From positions 3,906,001-3,970,000 of the forward strand of contig NZ_CP016594.1 of the NCBI RefSeq assembly GCF_001698225.1: DNA of 64,000 nucleotides. Direction: 5' to 3'. The stretch is from Gordonia terrae (GTDB lineage: Bacteria > Actinomycetota > Actinomycetes > Mycobacteriales > Mycobacteriaceae). How positions within the stretch are numbered: the stretch's first letter is position 1; each line of letters starts with the position of its first letter. Under the pieces are notes generated by a model. It had not been told where the DNA came from and did not search any database. It saw nothing but the letters and a program-made list of their open reading frames with translations. Below are positions 16,183 through 26,086 of this stretch, piece by piece. A program made the position numbers and the translations under genes.

Positions 16183-18552
16183 ATGAACACTCTCGATCCC
16201 CGCACCCCGGTTGTCATCGGGGCTGGTCAGATAAACGACCGCTTCGGCAGTGACGAATACCAAGGTTTGTCCGCCGTGGGCCTTGCCGCAGCGGCCGCCG
16301 AGATCGCTGTCGCCGACACACACGCAGCCGGCCGCCTGTCCGAAGCAATCGATACCGTCGCCGGTATTCGGCAGTTCGAGATATCCAAGCCAGGCGTGCC
16401 AGTACCCCTGGGACGCTCGAACAACTATCCTCGTTCTGTTGCGAAGCGCCTCGGTGCCGATCCTGCGAGGGCGATCCTCGACGTGGCCGGCGGGCAAGGC
16501 CCCCAGCATCTGGTGACCGAGATCGCTGGAGAGATCGCAGCCGGCCGCAGCCGAGTGGCACTACTCTTCGGTTCCGAAGCGATGTCCACCGCGCAGGCTC
16601 TGGTCGGCGCCGAGTGCCCTCCGGACTTCACAGAGACAGTTGCGGGCAATCTCGAGGACCGCGGTTACGGGCTGAGCGGCGTCATGTCACGAGAATTTGC
16701 GAACCACGGCCTGATCGGCCCGCCTGCCCAATACGCACTACTGGAAAACGCCCGGCGCGCTCGCCTCAAGCTGAGTAGAAGCGCGTACGCCGAGGAGATT
16801 GGCCGACTGTTCGCACCATTCACGGCCGTGGCTGCCGTCAATCCGTACGCCGCGGCGCCCACCGCGCGCACCGCCGAGGAATTGATGGCGGTCACCGGAA
16901 CGAACCGTCTGATTGCCGACCCCTACACCCGCTACGTTGTCTCGCGCGACAAGGTCAATCAAGGAGCGGCGCTCGTCTTAACTTCGATCGAAGCGGCTCG
17001 CGAACTAGGTGTCCCCGAGGATCGATGGGTCTACCTGCACGGTCACGCTGACCTCCGCGATCGGCCGATCATGGACCGACCCGACCTTGCCGACAGTCCG
17101 GTGGCGAGGCTGGCCTGCGAACTTGCTCTGGAGATGGCCGGCATCACTACCGCGGATGTGACCAGCTGGGACTTCTACAGCTGCTTTCCGGTTCCTGTAT
17201 TCATGGCGGCGATCGACGGGTTGGGTCTGGACGCTGATGACCCGCGGGGGTTAACCGTGACCGGTGGGTTGCCGTTCTTCGGCGGTGCCGGCAACAACTA
17301 CTCGATGCATGCGATCGCTGACACCGTCGACCGAGCTCGCCTCAGGCCGGGAACGTTCGGCTTTGTCGGTGCTAACGGCGGGATACTGCACAAGTACTCG
17401 GCCGGCGTCTACTCAACCGAGCCGACGCCGTGGCGGGCAGAGCCGTATGTGGAGAGGGCGATGCAGGCAGTCGTCGATAACGCCGCTGAGGTACCGCAGG
17501 TGACTCGGGCGGAGGGGTGGTCTCGGATCGAGTCCTACACAATCCTCCACGGCCGGCAGGGCGCTCGTACGGGGTTGCTGATCGGGCGACTGGACGACAC
17601 GAACGAGCGTTTCGTTGCCCGCACGGCCGAGGATGACGAGCTCCTCGGTGTCTTGGCCGAGACCGAGCAGCCGATCGGCAAGCGGTTCTGGGCCTTTAAC
17701 GTTGCGGCCGGCAACCGGGCAACAACAACTCCTCGCGCTAGGCTGCCTGTTCGATCTACGCCGGGACTGTTCGCAAGCCACAAGCACGTCGCAGTGGCTC
17801 GTGATAACCACCTCCTCGTCGTCACACTCAACCGTCCTGATGCTCGCAACGCTTTGACGCCTCCAGCGCATGAGGAACTGGATTGCATCTTCGATGAGTT
17901 CTTCGACGACCCAGACTTGTGGGTCGCAATTATCACCGGTTCCGGGGACCAAGCGTTCTGCGCGGGAAACGACCTGGTCTACTCCGCAACTAGTGGCAAG
18001 CCGAACTACCTTCCAGCCTCCGGGTTCGCTGGCCTGACTCACCGCCGCGCTATGACCAAGCCAGTCATCGCCGCAGTGAACGGCTACGCCTTGGGCGGCG
18101 GTTTCGAGACCGCTTTGGCAAGTCACCTGTGTGTGGCCGACGAGTCGGCCCAGTTCGGACTTCCCGAGGTGCGGGTCGGGCTCATCGCTGCCGCCGGCGG
18201 TGTCGTTCGACTCCCCCGCGCGATCCCGGAGAAGCTTGCGTTGGAATTGTTGGTGACCGGACGTCGCATTGACGCACGAGAGGCCCAGGCCCTAGGCCTG
18301 GTCAATCGAATCGCGCCGTCCGGTCAGGCGCTGTCAGTGGCGAAACAACTAGCAGACGAGATTATGGCCAACTCTCCCACCTCTGTGCGCCTCACCCTTG
18401 AGCTACACGAGAAGACTCGAGCGATCGCTGACGTGGTTACTGCGGTCAACGCGCGGACAAGCGTGATGAACGACCTTTTCAGCACGGCAGACCTGGTCGA
18501 GGGGATGACCGCGTTCGCCGACAAGCGTCCGCCGCGATGGCTCAACCAGTAG
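16183..18552 (+). CDS. fusion of Cys-less thiolase-like protein and enoyl-CoA hydratase
   Basis: A 789-residue protein made of two enzymes normally encoded separately. Residues 1-520 match the acetyl-CoA-acetyltransferase-like subgroup of the thiolase fold (PVVIGAGQINDR, LDVAGGQGPQHLV, GLPFFGGAGNNYSMHA, GANGGILHKYSAGV), with an OB-like tail (GARTGLLIGRLDD). The usual nucleophilic Cys position reads GGQGPQ. From about residue 535 a crotonase domain follows (NRPDARNAL, AFCAGNDLV, NGYALGGGFETALASHLCVA, GLPEVRVGLIAAAGG). A hydratase joined to a Cys-less thiolase suggests coupled hydration and retro-Claisen or retro-aldol cleavage (inference). ATG 16183 follows ACGGAAGAA. Confidence 0.8.
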   Translation: MNTLDPRTPVVIGAGQINDRFGSDEYQGLSAVGLAAAAAEIAVADTHAAGRLSEAIDTVAGIRQFEISKPGVPVPLGRSNNYPRSVAKRLGADPARAILDVAGGQGPQHLVTEIAGEIAAGRSRVALLFGSEAMSTAQALVGAECPPDFTETVAGNLEDRGYGLSGVMSREFANHGLIGPPAQYALLENARRARLKLSRSAYAEEIGRLFAPFTAVAAVNPYAAAPTARTAEELMAVTGTNRLIADPYTRYVVSRDKVNQGAALVLTSIEAARELGVPEDRWVYLHGHADLRDRPIMDRPDLADSPVARLACELALEMAGITTADVTSWDFYSCFPVPVFMAAIDGLGLDADDPRGLTVTGGLPFFGGAGNNYSMHAIADTVDRARLRPGTFGFVGANGGILHKYSAGVYSTEPTPWRAEPYVERAMQAVVDNAAEVPQVTRAEGWSRIESYTILHGRQGARTGLLIGRLDDTNERFVARTAEDDELLGVLAETEQPIGKRFWAFNVAAGNRATTTPRARLPVRSTPGLFASHKHVAVARDNHLLVVTLNRPDARNALTPPAHEELDCIFDEFFDDPDLWVAIITGSGDQAFCAGNDLVYSATSGKPNYLPASGFAGLTHRRAMTKPVIAAVNGYALGGGFETALASHLCVADESAQFGLPEVRVGLIAAAGGVVRLPRAIPEKLALELLVTGRRIDAREAQALGLVNRIAPSGQALSVAKQLADEIMANSPTSVRLTLELHEKTRAIADVVTAVNARTSVMNDLFSTADLVEGMTAFADKRPPRWLNQ

Positions 18553-18667
18553 ATCAAGGCAGAAGTTCCGGCGAGAAGGCCGCGCGTCACCCGGGACCGC
18601 AGTCCTAGGGCGCAATGCCACGATGGCGCGTGACTTCGCAAAGCCTTCAGGGCGGGCATGCGGTCTC

Positions 18668-18697
18668 TTGACACTTCTGTCAGTAATGGCACATGAT
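18668..18697 (+). promoter_or_regulatory. putative promoter with TGACA/TGTCA operator for regulator 1
   Basis: TTGACA at 18668-18673 is followed 18 bases later by CATGAT. The -35 box is part of the inverted repeat TGACA-CTTC-TGTCA (18669-18682), a plausible autoregulatory site for the gene starting at 18734. Confidence 0.4.
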
Positions 18698-18733
18698 TTC
18701 CGCGACTGCTTTCTTGAACGAGGAGACTTCCGC

Positions 18734-20515
18734 ATGGCCCGAACTGCGACCGATGTGATGGAAGCCCGTGAGCTCTTTCTCACGGGAGAACTCGAGGACG
18801 TCGAACATCTCACGCTGCGCGGTGTGCGTCCTGAGATTGCCGAATCATGGCGGCGGTCCGTGCTACACGGCCTTACTCCGACTCAGGCGCTTCCGCGCTA
18901 CATCACAGGAGCCGACGCCGACGGACGCCTAGCTCGTGCAGCCGAGACCGTCATCACAAAAGCTGAGACCGCTCTCGAAGAAGTCGATGCAGCACTCACC
19001 CTTACAGACAACTCGGGACGCCTGCTGAAGCGATGGGTTAAGAGCTCCCGATTTGAGCGTCGCCTCGACCTGCGCCAAGTCATTGTCGGGACTTCGATCG
19101 CTGAGGATTCGGTTGGGACCTGCAGCAGCGGAATAGCCGCCGAGATCGGGCGGCCAGTGATGGTGGTTGGTCACGAGCACTACTCGCAGGGCGCGCTGAC
19201 CATGACAACCGCAGGCGCGCCGATTCGGCACCCGGCCACCAGGAAGCTCCTGGGCACGATCAATTTCACCTGTGATGTACACGACACCCACAGCCTTATG
19301 CTGCCTTGGGTCCAGGGACTTGCTTCCGAGATAGAAGAGGCGCTTCTCGATGTCGGCACGGTCCATGAGCAAGTCTTACTCAAGGCATATCTGCGGTCTG
19401 GCGCCGATGCGCGCCACCCGGTGATCTGCCTCGATGACCAGACCCTAATCGCCAATGCCGTCGCCTCCCGCATGCTGGGGGCCACTGACCAGGCAGTCCT
19501 GTGGGAGATGGCGGCACAGCGGATCAGTCACGTCGAGCCCACGGTCTCTCCACAGACACTGCGCTTGGAAAACACTCAGATGGTGAGAGTCGACGTAGAG
19601 ATCGTTTCTCATCAGAGCAGGCCAATTGGTGCATTGCTTCGCCTCACCCCTTCCCGTACCCACCGAACTGACAGGTCTGCCTCGCCAGCCCACCAAGCGC
19701 TCGGCGACCTGCGCGGCCGAAGCGCGGTGTGGCTTGAGTGGATCGCGCAAGTCCAGGAGTCGGCCTCGACCGGCGCACCGCTTCTACTCTGGGGCGAGCC
19801 CGGCACCGGCAAGACCGCCGTTGCGAAAGCAGTTGCCGACGGAACCTCCCACGTCGTTGAACTTGACGCAGCACTGCCCGACACCACATGGACCGATCGC
19901 CTTTCTTCGGCTCTGCATTCCCCGGAGGTAGCCTGGGTGATTCTGCGCCGTCTCGATTTACTCGACACCTCAGACGCTATGGCTACGATCCGGCTCGTCA
20001 CAGGGTCCACCGCACGCGTGATCGCAACGATTGCCTCCGATGAACTTCCGGAACGTGTGAGCGAGCCTAGAACCAGCTTCGGCGCATGGCCCGGTCCAAC
20101 CCTGGTCGCACCACCGCTGCGCAATAGGGTGGAGGACCTTCCGGATCTACTCACGGCCCTTTCCGTCGAAGTCTCCGGACACTCCCCTCGCTGGAGCGGC
20201 GAAGTAGTTCAGATGCTCGGTCGTCAGACCTGGCCCGCGAACCTGCACTCTCTAAGATCAACGGTGCGAGCGGTTCTGGAGCGCAATAAGGGCCCGGAAG
20301 TAGGCATTCACCACCTACCGAGTTACATCTCGGCTCACGGGACGCGACGCCAGCTGACCGGCCTCGAGAACATCGAAGCGCACGCTCTAATGGCCGCACT
20401 GCGTTCGGCGAATGGCAACAAGCGTGATGCGGCTGACAGGCTGGGTATCGCACGATCAACGCTGTATCGCAAGATGCGAGCGCTGGGACTCGACCTATCG
20501 TCGGCGAACTTCTGA
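18734..20515 (+). CDS. GAF-AAA-Fis transcriptional regulator (AcoR/MimR-like), regulator 1
   Basis: A 593-residue activator-like protein. An N-terminal sensory region (residues 1-300, GAF-like with HYSQGALTMTTAGAPIRHP) is followed by a small AAA-type domain with Walker A GEPGTGKT near residue 353, and a Fis-type helix-turn-helix at the C-terminus (NGNKRDAADRLGIARSTLYR). The GAFTGA loop and neighbouring segment used by sigma-54 activators are missing, matching the absence of sigma-54 in actinobacteria. ATG 18734 follows GAGGAGAC. It probably controls the thiolase-fusion/ligase cluster in response to a pathway substrate. A paralogue lies at 26202-27971. Confidence 0.8.
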   Translation: MARTATDVMEARELFLTGELEDVEHLTLRGVRPEIAESWRRSVLHGLTPTQALPRYITGADADGRLARAAETVITKAETALEEVDAALTLTDNSGRLLKRWVKSSRFERRLDLRQVIVGTSIAEDSVGTCSSGIAAEIGRPVMVVGHEHYSQGALTMTTAGAPIRHPATRKLLGTINFTCDVHDTHSLMLPWVQGLASEIEEALLDVGTVHEQVLLKAYLRSGADARHPVICLDDQTLIANAVASRMLGATDQAVLWEMAAQRISHVEPTVSPQTLRLENTQMVRVDVEIVSHQSRPIGALLRLTPSRTHRTDRSASPAHQALGDLRGRSAVWLEWIAQVQESASTGAPLLLWGEPGTGKTAVAKAVADGTSHVVELDAALPDTTWTDRLSSALHSPEVAWVILRRLDLLDTSDAMATIRLVTGSTARVIATIASDELPERVSEPRTSFGAWPGPTLVAPPLRNRVEDLPDLLTALSVEVSGHSPRWSGEVVQMLGRQTWPANLHSLRSTVRAVLERNKGPEVGIHHLPSYISAHGTRRQLTGLENIEAHALMAALRSANGNKRDAADRLGIARSTLYRKMRALGLDLSSANF

Positions 20516-20767
20516 TCAGCGCGAAAGCTAGAATCGCGCGTATTGAGTGCGCCTCCGTCAGGCACCGGACGAGCGGGCCTCGTGATCGGGACGACCCAGG
20601 GCAGACTCGGAAAGCCCGAGTGGACAAGCGGTCCCGCCCGCTACCAACTCGAACGAACGCACGAAGGAGCGATGCCGCTCACGCCTACACCGCACGCGGC
20701 ATTCACGACCGTGCTCCGACTGCTGAACACCGGCACGTACCCTGGCGTGTCGGTCGCGGCCAGTCGA
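20516..20767. other. intergenic, no gene seen
   Basis: Short interval between regulator 1 and a convergent small gene; I see no convincing gene or hairpin. Confidence 0.4.
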
Positions 20768-21088
20768 CTACGCCGTGGTGTCGATATGCGCGCGAACGGT
20801 GGTGCCATCGCCGCTCATCCATCCCTCTCTCGACGCGTAGTTGATCATCTGCGACCACTTTTCCGACCAACCCGTGTATTCCGCCAAGGCAGACGCTCGG
20901 CGGTACAATTCCGCGAGAACCAATTCGACATGGCCCGGCATCTCGCTTCGGCATGCTAATCCATGCTCTTCGAGGATTTCGATTGTTACTTGGACGGCTA
21001 CCTCTGTCTCAACAAACAGTTGGTGGAGATTATCGACATCCACGAATGTCAGATCACCACCAGAATTTACGCGAATATAAATATTCAC
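20768..21088 (-). CDS. small conserved-looking hypothetical protein
   Basis: A 106-residue acidic protein beginning MNIYIRVNSGGDLTFVDVDN and ending WSQMINYASREGW...VRAHIDT. Composition and periodicity look like a folded alpha/beta protein with a helical middle, and there is no membrane segment. The apparent GTG start has GAGGAGG almost touching it, closer than usual, so the true start is uncertain. It lies downstream of the flavin reductase on the same strand, 202 bases away, so it may be co-transcribed with it. I do not recognise the family. Confidence 0.45.
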   Translation of the reverse strand: MNIYIRVNSGGDLTFVDVDNLHQLFVETEVAVQVTIEILEEHGLACRSEMPGHVELVLAELYRRASALAEYTGWSEKWSQMINYASREGWMSGDGTTVRAHIDTTA

Positions 21089-21290
21089 ACCTCCTCATTG
21101 ACGCACAAACCTTGATGTTTACATTAGTGGCCGATTCTCTGCAGCGATGCTTTGTCAGTCTCGTTATTTTATCCTGCATCGAGCAATTATCTCCTAGCAA
21201 AGAATGTCGGGCTAGTCACCAAAGGACGACTGCAGGAACCCCGCATCGGCACTCGTTAGTTGTGGGGGTCCCCTGCTGGCGTCCAGACTT

Positions 21291-21806
21291 CTACACGCTT
21301 GAGGAGCGCGGTACCGACATGAACTCCCGCTCGTAATACAGTGCCGGCTCGGTACCACTTGCGGAAACCGCAACGACCTCTCCTACCAGAATTGTGTGGT
21401 CTCCTGCCGGGTATCGAGCGTGCGACCTGCATTCGAGCGCCACCGGAGCACCCGCTAGTTGTGGTAGCTGAGATCTACTGCGCACAAACTGAGTGCCTCC
21501 GAACTTCTCAGCGCCTCGTGTTGCGAAGAGGCGCGCGATAGGCTCGTGCTCCGGCGCGATAATGTGCACCATCCAACGCTGCACCTGCTCAAAGGCACTG
21601 TGACACTCGGCACGTTCCGCGAGACACACAAGAACCAGCGGCGGATCCATCGACACCGAGCAAAATGAAGTAGCGGTAAATCCTCTCTCGACCCCAGAAT
21701 TGTCTACAGTAGTAACGATTGTCACGCCACTGGGGAACCGCGCCATCGCGCTCCGGAATGCGGAGCCGTCTAATACGTCGGTGGTAGCTGACACCGGGAT
21801 CCTCAT
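21291..21806 (-). CDS. NAD(P)H:flavin reductase (small subunit of a two-component monooxygenase)
   Basis: A 171-residue member of the flavin-reductase-like (HpaC/HsaB) family: FRSAMARFPSGVTIVTT, GFTATSFCSVSMDPPLVLVCL and the late His in HTILVGEVVAV. These enzymes reduce FMN or FAD for a partner monooxygenase. It is divergent from the LLM monooxygenase gene at 22514, its most likely partner. Start ATG 21806 has only a weak AAGAGAA upstream. Confidence 0.85.
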   Translation of the reverse strand: MRIPVSATTDVLDGSAFRSAMARFPSGVTIVTTVDNSGVERGFTATSFCSVSMDPPLVLVCLAERAECHSAFEQVQRWMVHIIAPEHEPIARLFATRGAEKFGGTQFVRSRSQLPQLAGAPVALECRSHARYPAGDHTILVGEVVAVSASGTEPALYYEREFMSVPRSSSV

Positions 21807-22513
21807 TTCTCTTAGACAACGTCATATGAAGACAACTATCAGGGTAGCTCTGTCGATCGATTACAAGTGTTGCAGTCCGCTACAGGCTGGGGGGGAAGCC
21901 ACAGCGTCAGCAACGGAGCGGTTGTTCGCGTAGGTACACAGGCCGAATCTTCCGCCTATCGAACTCACATCCGACCGGCGCCTAAGGCATATAGCGGCGG
22001 GAACGGACGTGTCGCTCGGTGCATCGGCGTCGGCCCCGGACAGGGCGTAGGGGCAATCGAAGCGGCTGACGGACGGGTACGACAGGAAGTTCAGGCGGCC
22101 TGTGCATGCACCACCGGGCTCGGCGAGCTGATCATCGTGATTCTCGCAGCGCGCTCGTATGCCGCGACACAAGCCGAAGGCCAGTTCCCGTTATCGGCCA
22201 GTCCCACTCGTTCGGCCCGATTCCACAGCTCTCGGCTATTGGCGACGACGTCGGGCGGCGGCGATGGCCACAGCGCCTGCCACGACGTCTACAGCCGCTC
22301 CCGCGGAACTGGGTTCAGCTTCCGCGCACTGTTCCACGCGGTAGGTCTGTGTGTGAAGCGACGTAACGAGCTCGATCAACCTCGATCAACGGAGCCGGTC
22401 GAACATCCAGCCCCCGGGTGTATCGCATTGCAACACACGTGTAGCGGTGGCAGTAGCGAAGCTGGGACAACCAATCAAGAGAGCGGCCGCACGGCCCAGT
22501 ATAGGAGAGACGG
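21807..22513. other. 0.7-kb divergent intergenic region
   Basis: It separates the divergent flavin reductase and LLM monooxygenase genes. Open frames occur but none looks like a gene. A 10-base tandem repeat (CTCGATCAAC twice) lies around 22370-22389. It presumably holds both promoters. Confidence 0.4.
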
Positions 22514-23662
22514 TTGACTACCAAGAAGAAACTCAGGTTCGGACTGTTCATGCCCCCCCTTCACCGACCTGGCCTCAATCCTGATGTGGCATTCCGCCAT
22601 AACCTGGAAATCGTCGAGCATCTTGACAACCTCGGTTATGACGAAGTGTGGGTTGGTGAACATCATTCCGGCGGAGTCGAGCTGATCGATTCGCCTGAAG
22701 TCTTCATCGCCGCTGCGGCTGAAAGAACCAAGTTCATTAAACTGGGAACGGGCGTTACGTCTCTCCCCTACCATCATCCACTGAATGTCGCCCAGCGTCT
22801 GGTGCAGCTCGATTATCAGACTCGTGGTCGCGTGATGTTCGGAGCCGGCCCTGGCCAATTGATCAGTGACGCCTCCATGTACGGCCTTGAGTCGACTCAA
22901 CTCCGCCCGCGAATGCACGAGGCGCTCGATGTCATTCTCCGCCTCCTACGCGGTGAAACAGTAACCGAGAAGAGCGACTGGTACACCCTCGATCAGGCTC
23001 GATTGCACCTTTTGCCCTACTCCGACCTGGATGTTGTCGTCACCGCGGCCATCACGCCGTCTGGTCCGACGTTGGCAGGCAAGCATGGCGTTGGGATGGT
23101 GACATTATCGGCGACGAATCCACAAACGGTCGATGCACTTGAGGGCCAGTGGAATATTGCGGAACAGTCAGCGGCGGCTCATGGCAACACAGTGTCGCGC
23201 GACAAGTGGCGGCTGGTCGGCATTGTCCATCTGGCACCGACAATGGAAGACGCACGCCGTGATGTCCACTACGGATTTGACGAGATATTTGGCTACCTGC
23301 GGCATATCATTCCGGCCGCCATGCCGCCCGAGACACCAACAGTCGATGAACTAATCGATCTGGTGAACGAAACGGGCCTAGGAGTCATCGGGACAGCCGA
23401 GCAAGCCGTGCCAGCGATCCAGCGGCTGGTCGACATGTCAGGAGGATTCGGAGCTTTCCTTCTTCAAGGAGGAGATTTCGCGAGTCACGACGCTACGCTG
23501 CGCAGCTATCGGATCTTCGCCGAGCACGTGATTCCAAAGTTCACCGGCCTGAGCGACGCTACCCTGGATAGTTTTCAACGATTCGTCAAGTCGGAGACGC
23601 ACGTCCAGCAAGTGCAGGCTGGTCTGACTGCAGCGTTCGAGCAGCACGCGTCAAACGGTTGA
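22514..23662 (+). CDS. LLM-class flavin-dependent monooxygenase, limonene 1,2-monooxygenase-like
   Basis: A 382-residue luciferase-like TIM-barrel protein: LRFGLFMPPLHRP, LGYDEVWVGEHHSGG, SPEVFIAAAAERT, TGVTSLPYHHP and GRVMFGAGPGQL. This sequence style is that of the limonene 1,2-monooxygenase-like actinobacterial group, which uses FMNH2 or FADH2 supplied by a reductase. Start TTG 22514 lies behind AGGAGAG. The divergent flavin reductase, the following SDR and the aldehyde dehydrogenase suggest oxygenation of a terpenoid or alicyclic compound followed by alcohol and aldehyde oxidation. The exact substrate is inferred. Confidence 0.75.
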   Translation: MTTKKKLRFGLFMPPLHRPGLNPDVAFRHNLEIVEHLDNLGYDEVWVGEHHSGGVELIDSPEVFIAAAAERTKFIKLGTGVTSLPYHHPLNVAQRLVQLDYQTRGRVMFGAGPGQLISDASMYGLESTQLRPRMHEALDVILRLLRGETVTEKSDWYTLDQARLHLLPYSDLDVVVTAAITPSGPTLAGKHGVGMVTLSATNPQTVDALEGQWNIAEQSAAAHGNTVSRDKWRLVGIVHLAPTMEDARRDVHYGFDEIFGYLRHIIPAAMPPETPTVDELIDLVNETGLGVIGTAEQAVPAIQRLVDMSGGFGAFLLQGGDFASHDATLRSYRIFAEHVIPKFTGLSDATLDSFQRFVKSETHVQQVQAGLTAAFEQHASNG

Positions 23663-23747
23663 GATCAGGGGCAAATACTTCGAGGTGTCGCTCGCAACTC
23701 GCAACACCTGTCAGCCAACACACTTTCTTTTCAGAAGGGCACTTCAA

Positions 23748-24599
23748 ATGGTCGAAAAAGTTGAAGCCATCAACGAGAGCCTGGTCCGCGAAATCAAGCT
23801 CGCCAGCGTACCGCGAGCCGAACGCGACGCTAGGAATTATGATCGGCTGCGGAACAAGGTAGTCCTAATAACCGGTGGCGCGAGCGGAATGGGGGCCGCT
23901 GAGGCCCGGTTATTCGTTAACGAGGGCGCACGCGTGATCATTGCTGACATCCAGGATGAGCGGGGCAAAGAGTTGGCGGAGGATCTCGGTGACGGAGCCG
24001 TCTACACCCATCTCGACGTCCGCTCTGACGCGGACTGGGCCGCCGCTGTTGAGACCTCACTGAGCGCTTTCGGAAGTCTCACCACATTGATCAATAACGC
24101 TGGGCTCGCACGGTATGGGCTCATCCAAGATCAGGAATCCGCAGATTGGTCGAGTCTTGTCGACATCATGCTATTTGGCACTTACCGCGGAATCAAAGCT
24201 GTGACACCAGCAATTACCAATGCGGGAGGAGGCTCCATTATCGCCATCTCGTCGCTGGACGGGATCGCTTCCCATCCTGGACTTTCGGCATATTCCTCGG
24301 CAAAGTTCGCAGTTCGGGGTCTTGTACGGAGCGCTGCTCTCGAACTCGGCCGAAGCAACATCCGGGTTAATGCGATCATCCCAGGATTGATCGACACTCC
24401 CCTTATTCGTCCTGAAGGGGCATCGAAAGAGGCGCTGGCGCCGATGGAAGAGCAGGTGCCTCTTGGCTACGCCGCAGATCCTCACGAGATAGCCCTGGCA
24501 GCGCTGTACCTTTCGTCGGATGACTCCTGGTATGTGTCGGGGTCCGACCTTACGGTCGACGGCGGTGTAACCGCCAAGGTTCCGCTGGAGGCTCGATGA
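23748..24599 (+). CDS. short-chain dehydrogenase/reductase
   Basis: A 283-residue classical SDR: TGGASGMGAAEARLF (NAD-binding), NNAGLARYG, and SSLDGIASHPGLSAYSSAKF giving Ser and YxxxK. Asp after the second strand (IIADIQ) favours NAD over NADP. It has an extra N-terminal tail of ~35 residues. ATG 23748 was chosen for its AGAAGGG. It overlaps the aldehyde dehydrogenase by four bases (ATGA), and so is translationally coupled to it; together they could oxidise an alcohol to an acid via an aldehyde, or the SDR could act on a ring alcohol. Confidence 0.85.
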   Translation: MVEKVEAINESLVREIKLASVPRAERDARNYDRLRNKVVLITGGASGMGAAEARLFVNEGARVIIADIQDERGKELAEDLGDGAVYTHLDVRSDADWAAAVETSLSAFGSLTTLINNAGLARYGLIQDQESADWSSLVDIMLFGTYRGIKAVTPAITNAGGGSIIAISSLDGIASHPGLSAYSSAKFAVRGLVRSAALELGRSNIRVNAIIPGLIDTPLIRPEGASKEALAPMEEQVPLGYAADPHEIALAALYLSSDDSWYVSGSDLTVDGGVTAKVPLEAR

Positions 24600-26053
24600 C
24601 CAACGCCACTCAGGGTGGGCGATCGACTACCAGGCAGGCAGACTTCTCGCTGGTCATCGACGGAAAGCTGGTGGCTGGGAGCTCGTCTTTCGGTGTCATC
24701 AATCCAGCTACCGAGCGCATCGCCGGAGTAGCTCCCGCCGCAGATGAAGCGCAGCTGAACTCGGCAGTGACGGCAGCCTCACTAGCGGCTGGCAGTTCGT
24801 GGGCTACCGATGAAGATGCGCGGCGCGAAGCCATGATCGCGGCCGCCGACGCTCTCGAAGCCGAATCGCCACGCATTGCCGAAATTCTCACTGACGAACA
24901 AGGCAAACCACTTGCAGATGCCGTGAGAGAGATCGCCACAGCTGGTCTCTGGCTGCGACACTTCGCCCGGTTAGACGACACACCGGAGGTAATACAGGAC
25001 GACACCGCCGGATATGCCGAGGTTCGGCGCAGCCCACTAGGAGTAGTCGCGGCGATCACCCCATGGAATTTTCCCATTGCCTTGGCAATGTGGAAGATCG
25101 CGCCGGCCCTGCGGACCGGAAATACGCTCGTGCTGAAGCCCTCGCCTTACACGCCGCTGGCGACCCTAGCTGTCGGCGAAGTGTTCGCCCGGCACCTGCC
25201 TGCCGGGGTGCTCAACGTAGTCACTGGCCCAGACCCGCTTGGCGCGCAGCTGACTGCGCATAAAGCCGTGCGCAAGATAAGTTTCACCGGCTCGACCGCC
25301 ACGGGCAAACGAGTCGCCGCCGCCGCGGCGGCAGATCTCAAGCGTGTCACGCTGGAACTCGGAGGGAACGACCCAGCAATCATCTTGGACGATGCTGATC
25401 CTCAGGCTATTGCTGAGGATCTCTTCTGGGGCGCCTTCCGCAATAACGGCCAGGTCTGCCTTGCTGTGAAGAGGGCCTACGTCCACGAGTCCATCTACAG
25501 GGAGGTAGTCGACCTGCTCTCCGACATCGCCAAATCCATCACTGTTGGTGCAGGCCGCGAGCCGGACAGCCAGCTCGGGCCGCTCAACAATCGTCCCCAG
25601 TACGAACGAGTGAAGGACCTTACCACCCATGCCCTGGACCGAGGGGCCGCTCGCGCCACTGCCGGCGGAAAGCCGATCAGCGGTGTGGGGTACTTTTTCG
25701 AACCGACGATCCTCGAAGGAGTTACCGATGAGGACGAAGTAGTTGCCGAGGAGCAGTTTGGTCCGGTGCTGCCAGTGCTGTCGTTCCGTGGAGAGCAGGA
25801 GGCGATTGCCCGCGCCAACTCGACTGACTACGGTCTCACCGCATCGGTCTGGTCACAGGACCCCGAGCGGGCGCGAGCAATCGGCGATCAGCTTGACTGC
25901 GGGCAGGTGTCGATCAACCAGCACGGCAGCGCAGTGCGCCCAGATCTACCCTTCGGTGGCCACAAATCGAGTGGACTCGGTGTAGAGAACGGACGATGGG
26001 GCCTGGCCGAGTACACCCAACTCCAGGCGGTAGTTGGGCCCTCTCGCCAATAG
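24596..26053 (+). CDS. NAD(P)-dependent aldehyde dehydrogenase
   Basis: A 485-residue ALDH with ITPWNFPIALAMWKIAPAL, GSTATGKR, the catalytic Glu in LELGGNDPAIIL, the catalytic Cys in NNGQVCLAVKR, and PFGGHKSSGLG near the C-terminus. All expected catalytic residues are present. It oxidises an aldehyde made upstream in the pathway to an acid suitable for CoA ligation. The start overlaps the SDR stop. Confidence 0.88.
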   Translation: MTNATQGGRSTTRQADFSLVIDGKLVAGSSSFGVINPATERIAGVAPAADEAQLNSAVTAASLAAGSSWATDEDARREAMIAAADALEAESPRIAEILTDEQGKPLADAVREIATAGLWLRHFARLDDTPEVIQDDTAGYAEVRRSPLGVVAAITPWNFPIALAMWKIAPALRTGNTLVLKPSPYTPLATLAVGEVFARHLPAGVLNVVTGPDPLGAQLTAHKAVRKISFTGSTATGKRVAAAAAADLKRVTLELGGNDPAIILDDADPQAIAEDLFWGAFRNNGQVCLAVKRAYVHESIYREVVDLLSDIAKSITVGAGREPDSQLGPLNNRPQYERVKDLTTHALDRGAARATAGGKPISGVGYFFEPTILEGVTDEDEVVAEEQFGPVLPVLSFRGEQEAIARANSTDYGLTASVWSQDPERARAIGDQLDCGQVSINQHGSAVRPDLPFGGHKSSGLGVENGRWGLAEYTQLQAVVGPSRQ

Positions 26054-26086
26054 ACATCGCCGCAGTCGGACTTGGACCATTCCAAA

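Noticed and set aside
18734..20515. Sigma-54-dependent activator
   Set aside because: Fis-type HTH and Walker A are present but the GAFTGA loop is missing, and no -24/-12 promoter was seen nearby.
21867..22517. 216-codon plus-strand open frame upstream of the LLM monooxygenase
   Set aside because: Low-complexity Ser/Gly/Arg composition, no motif, and it runs through the ribosome-binding site of the monooxygenase.
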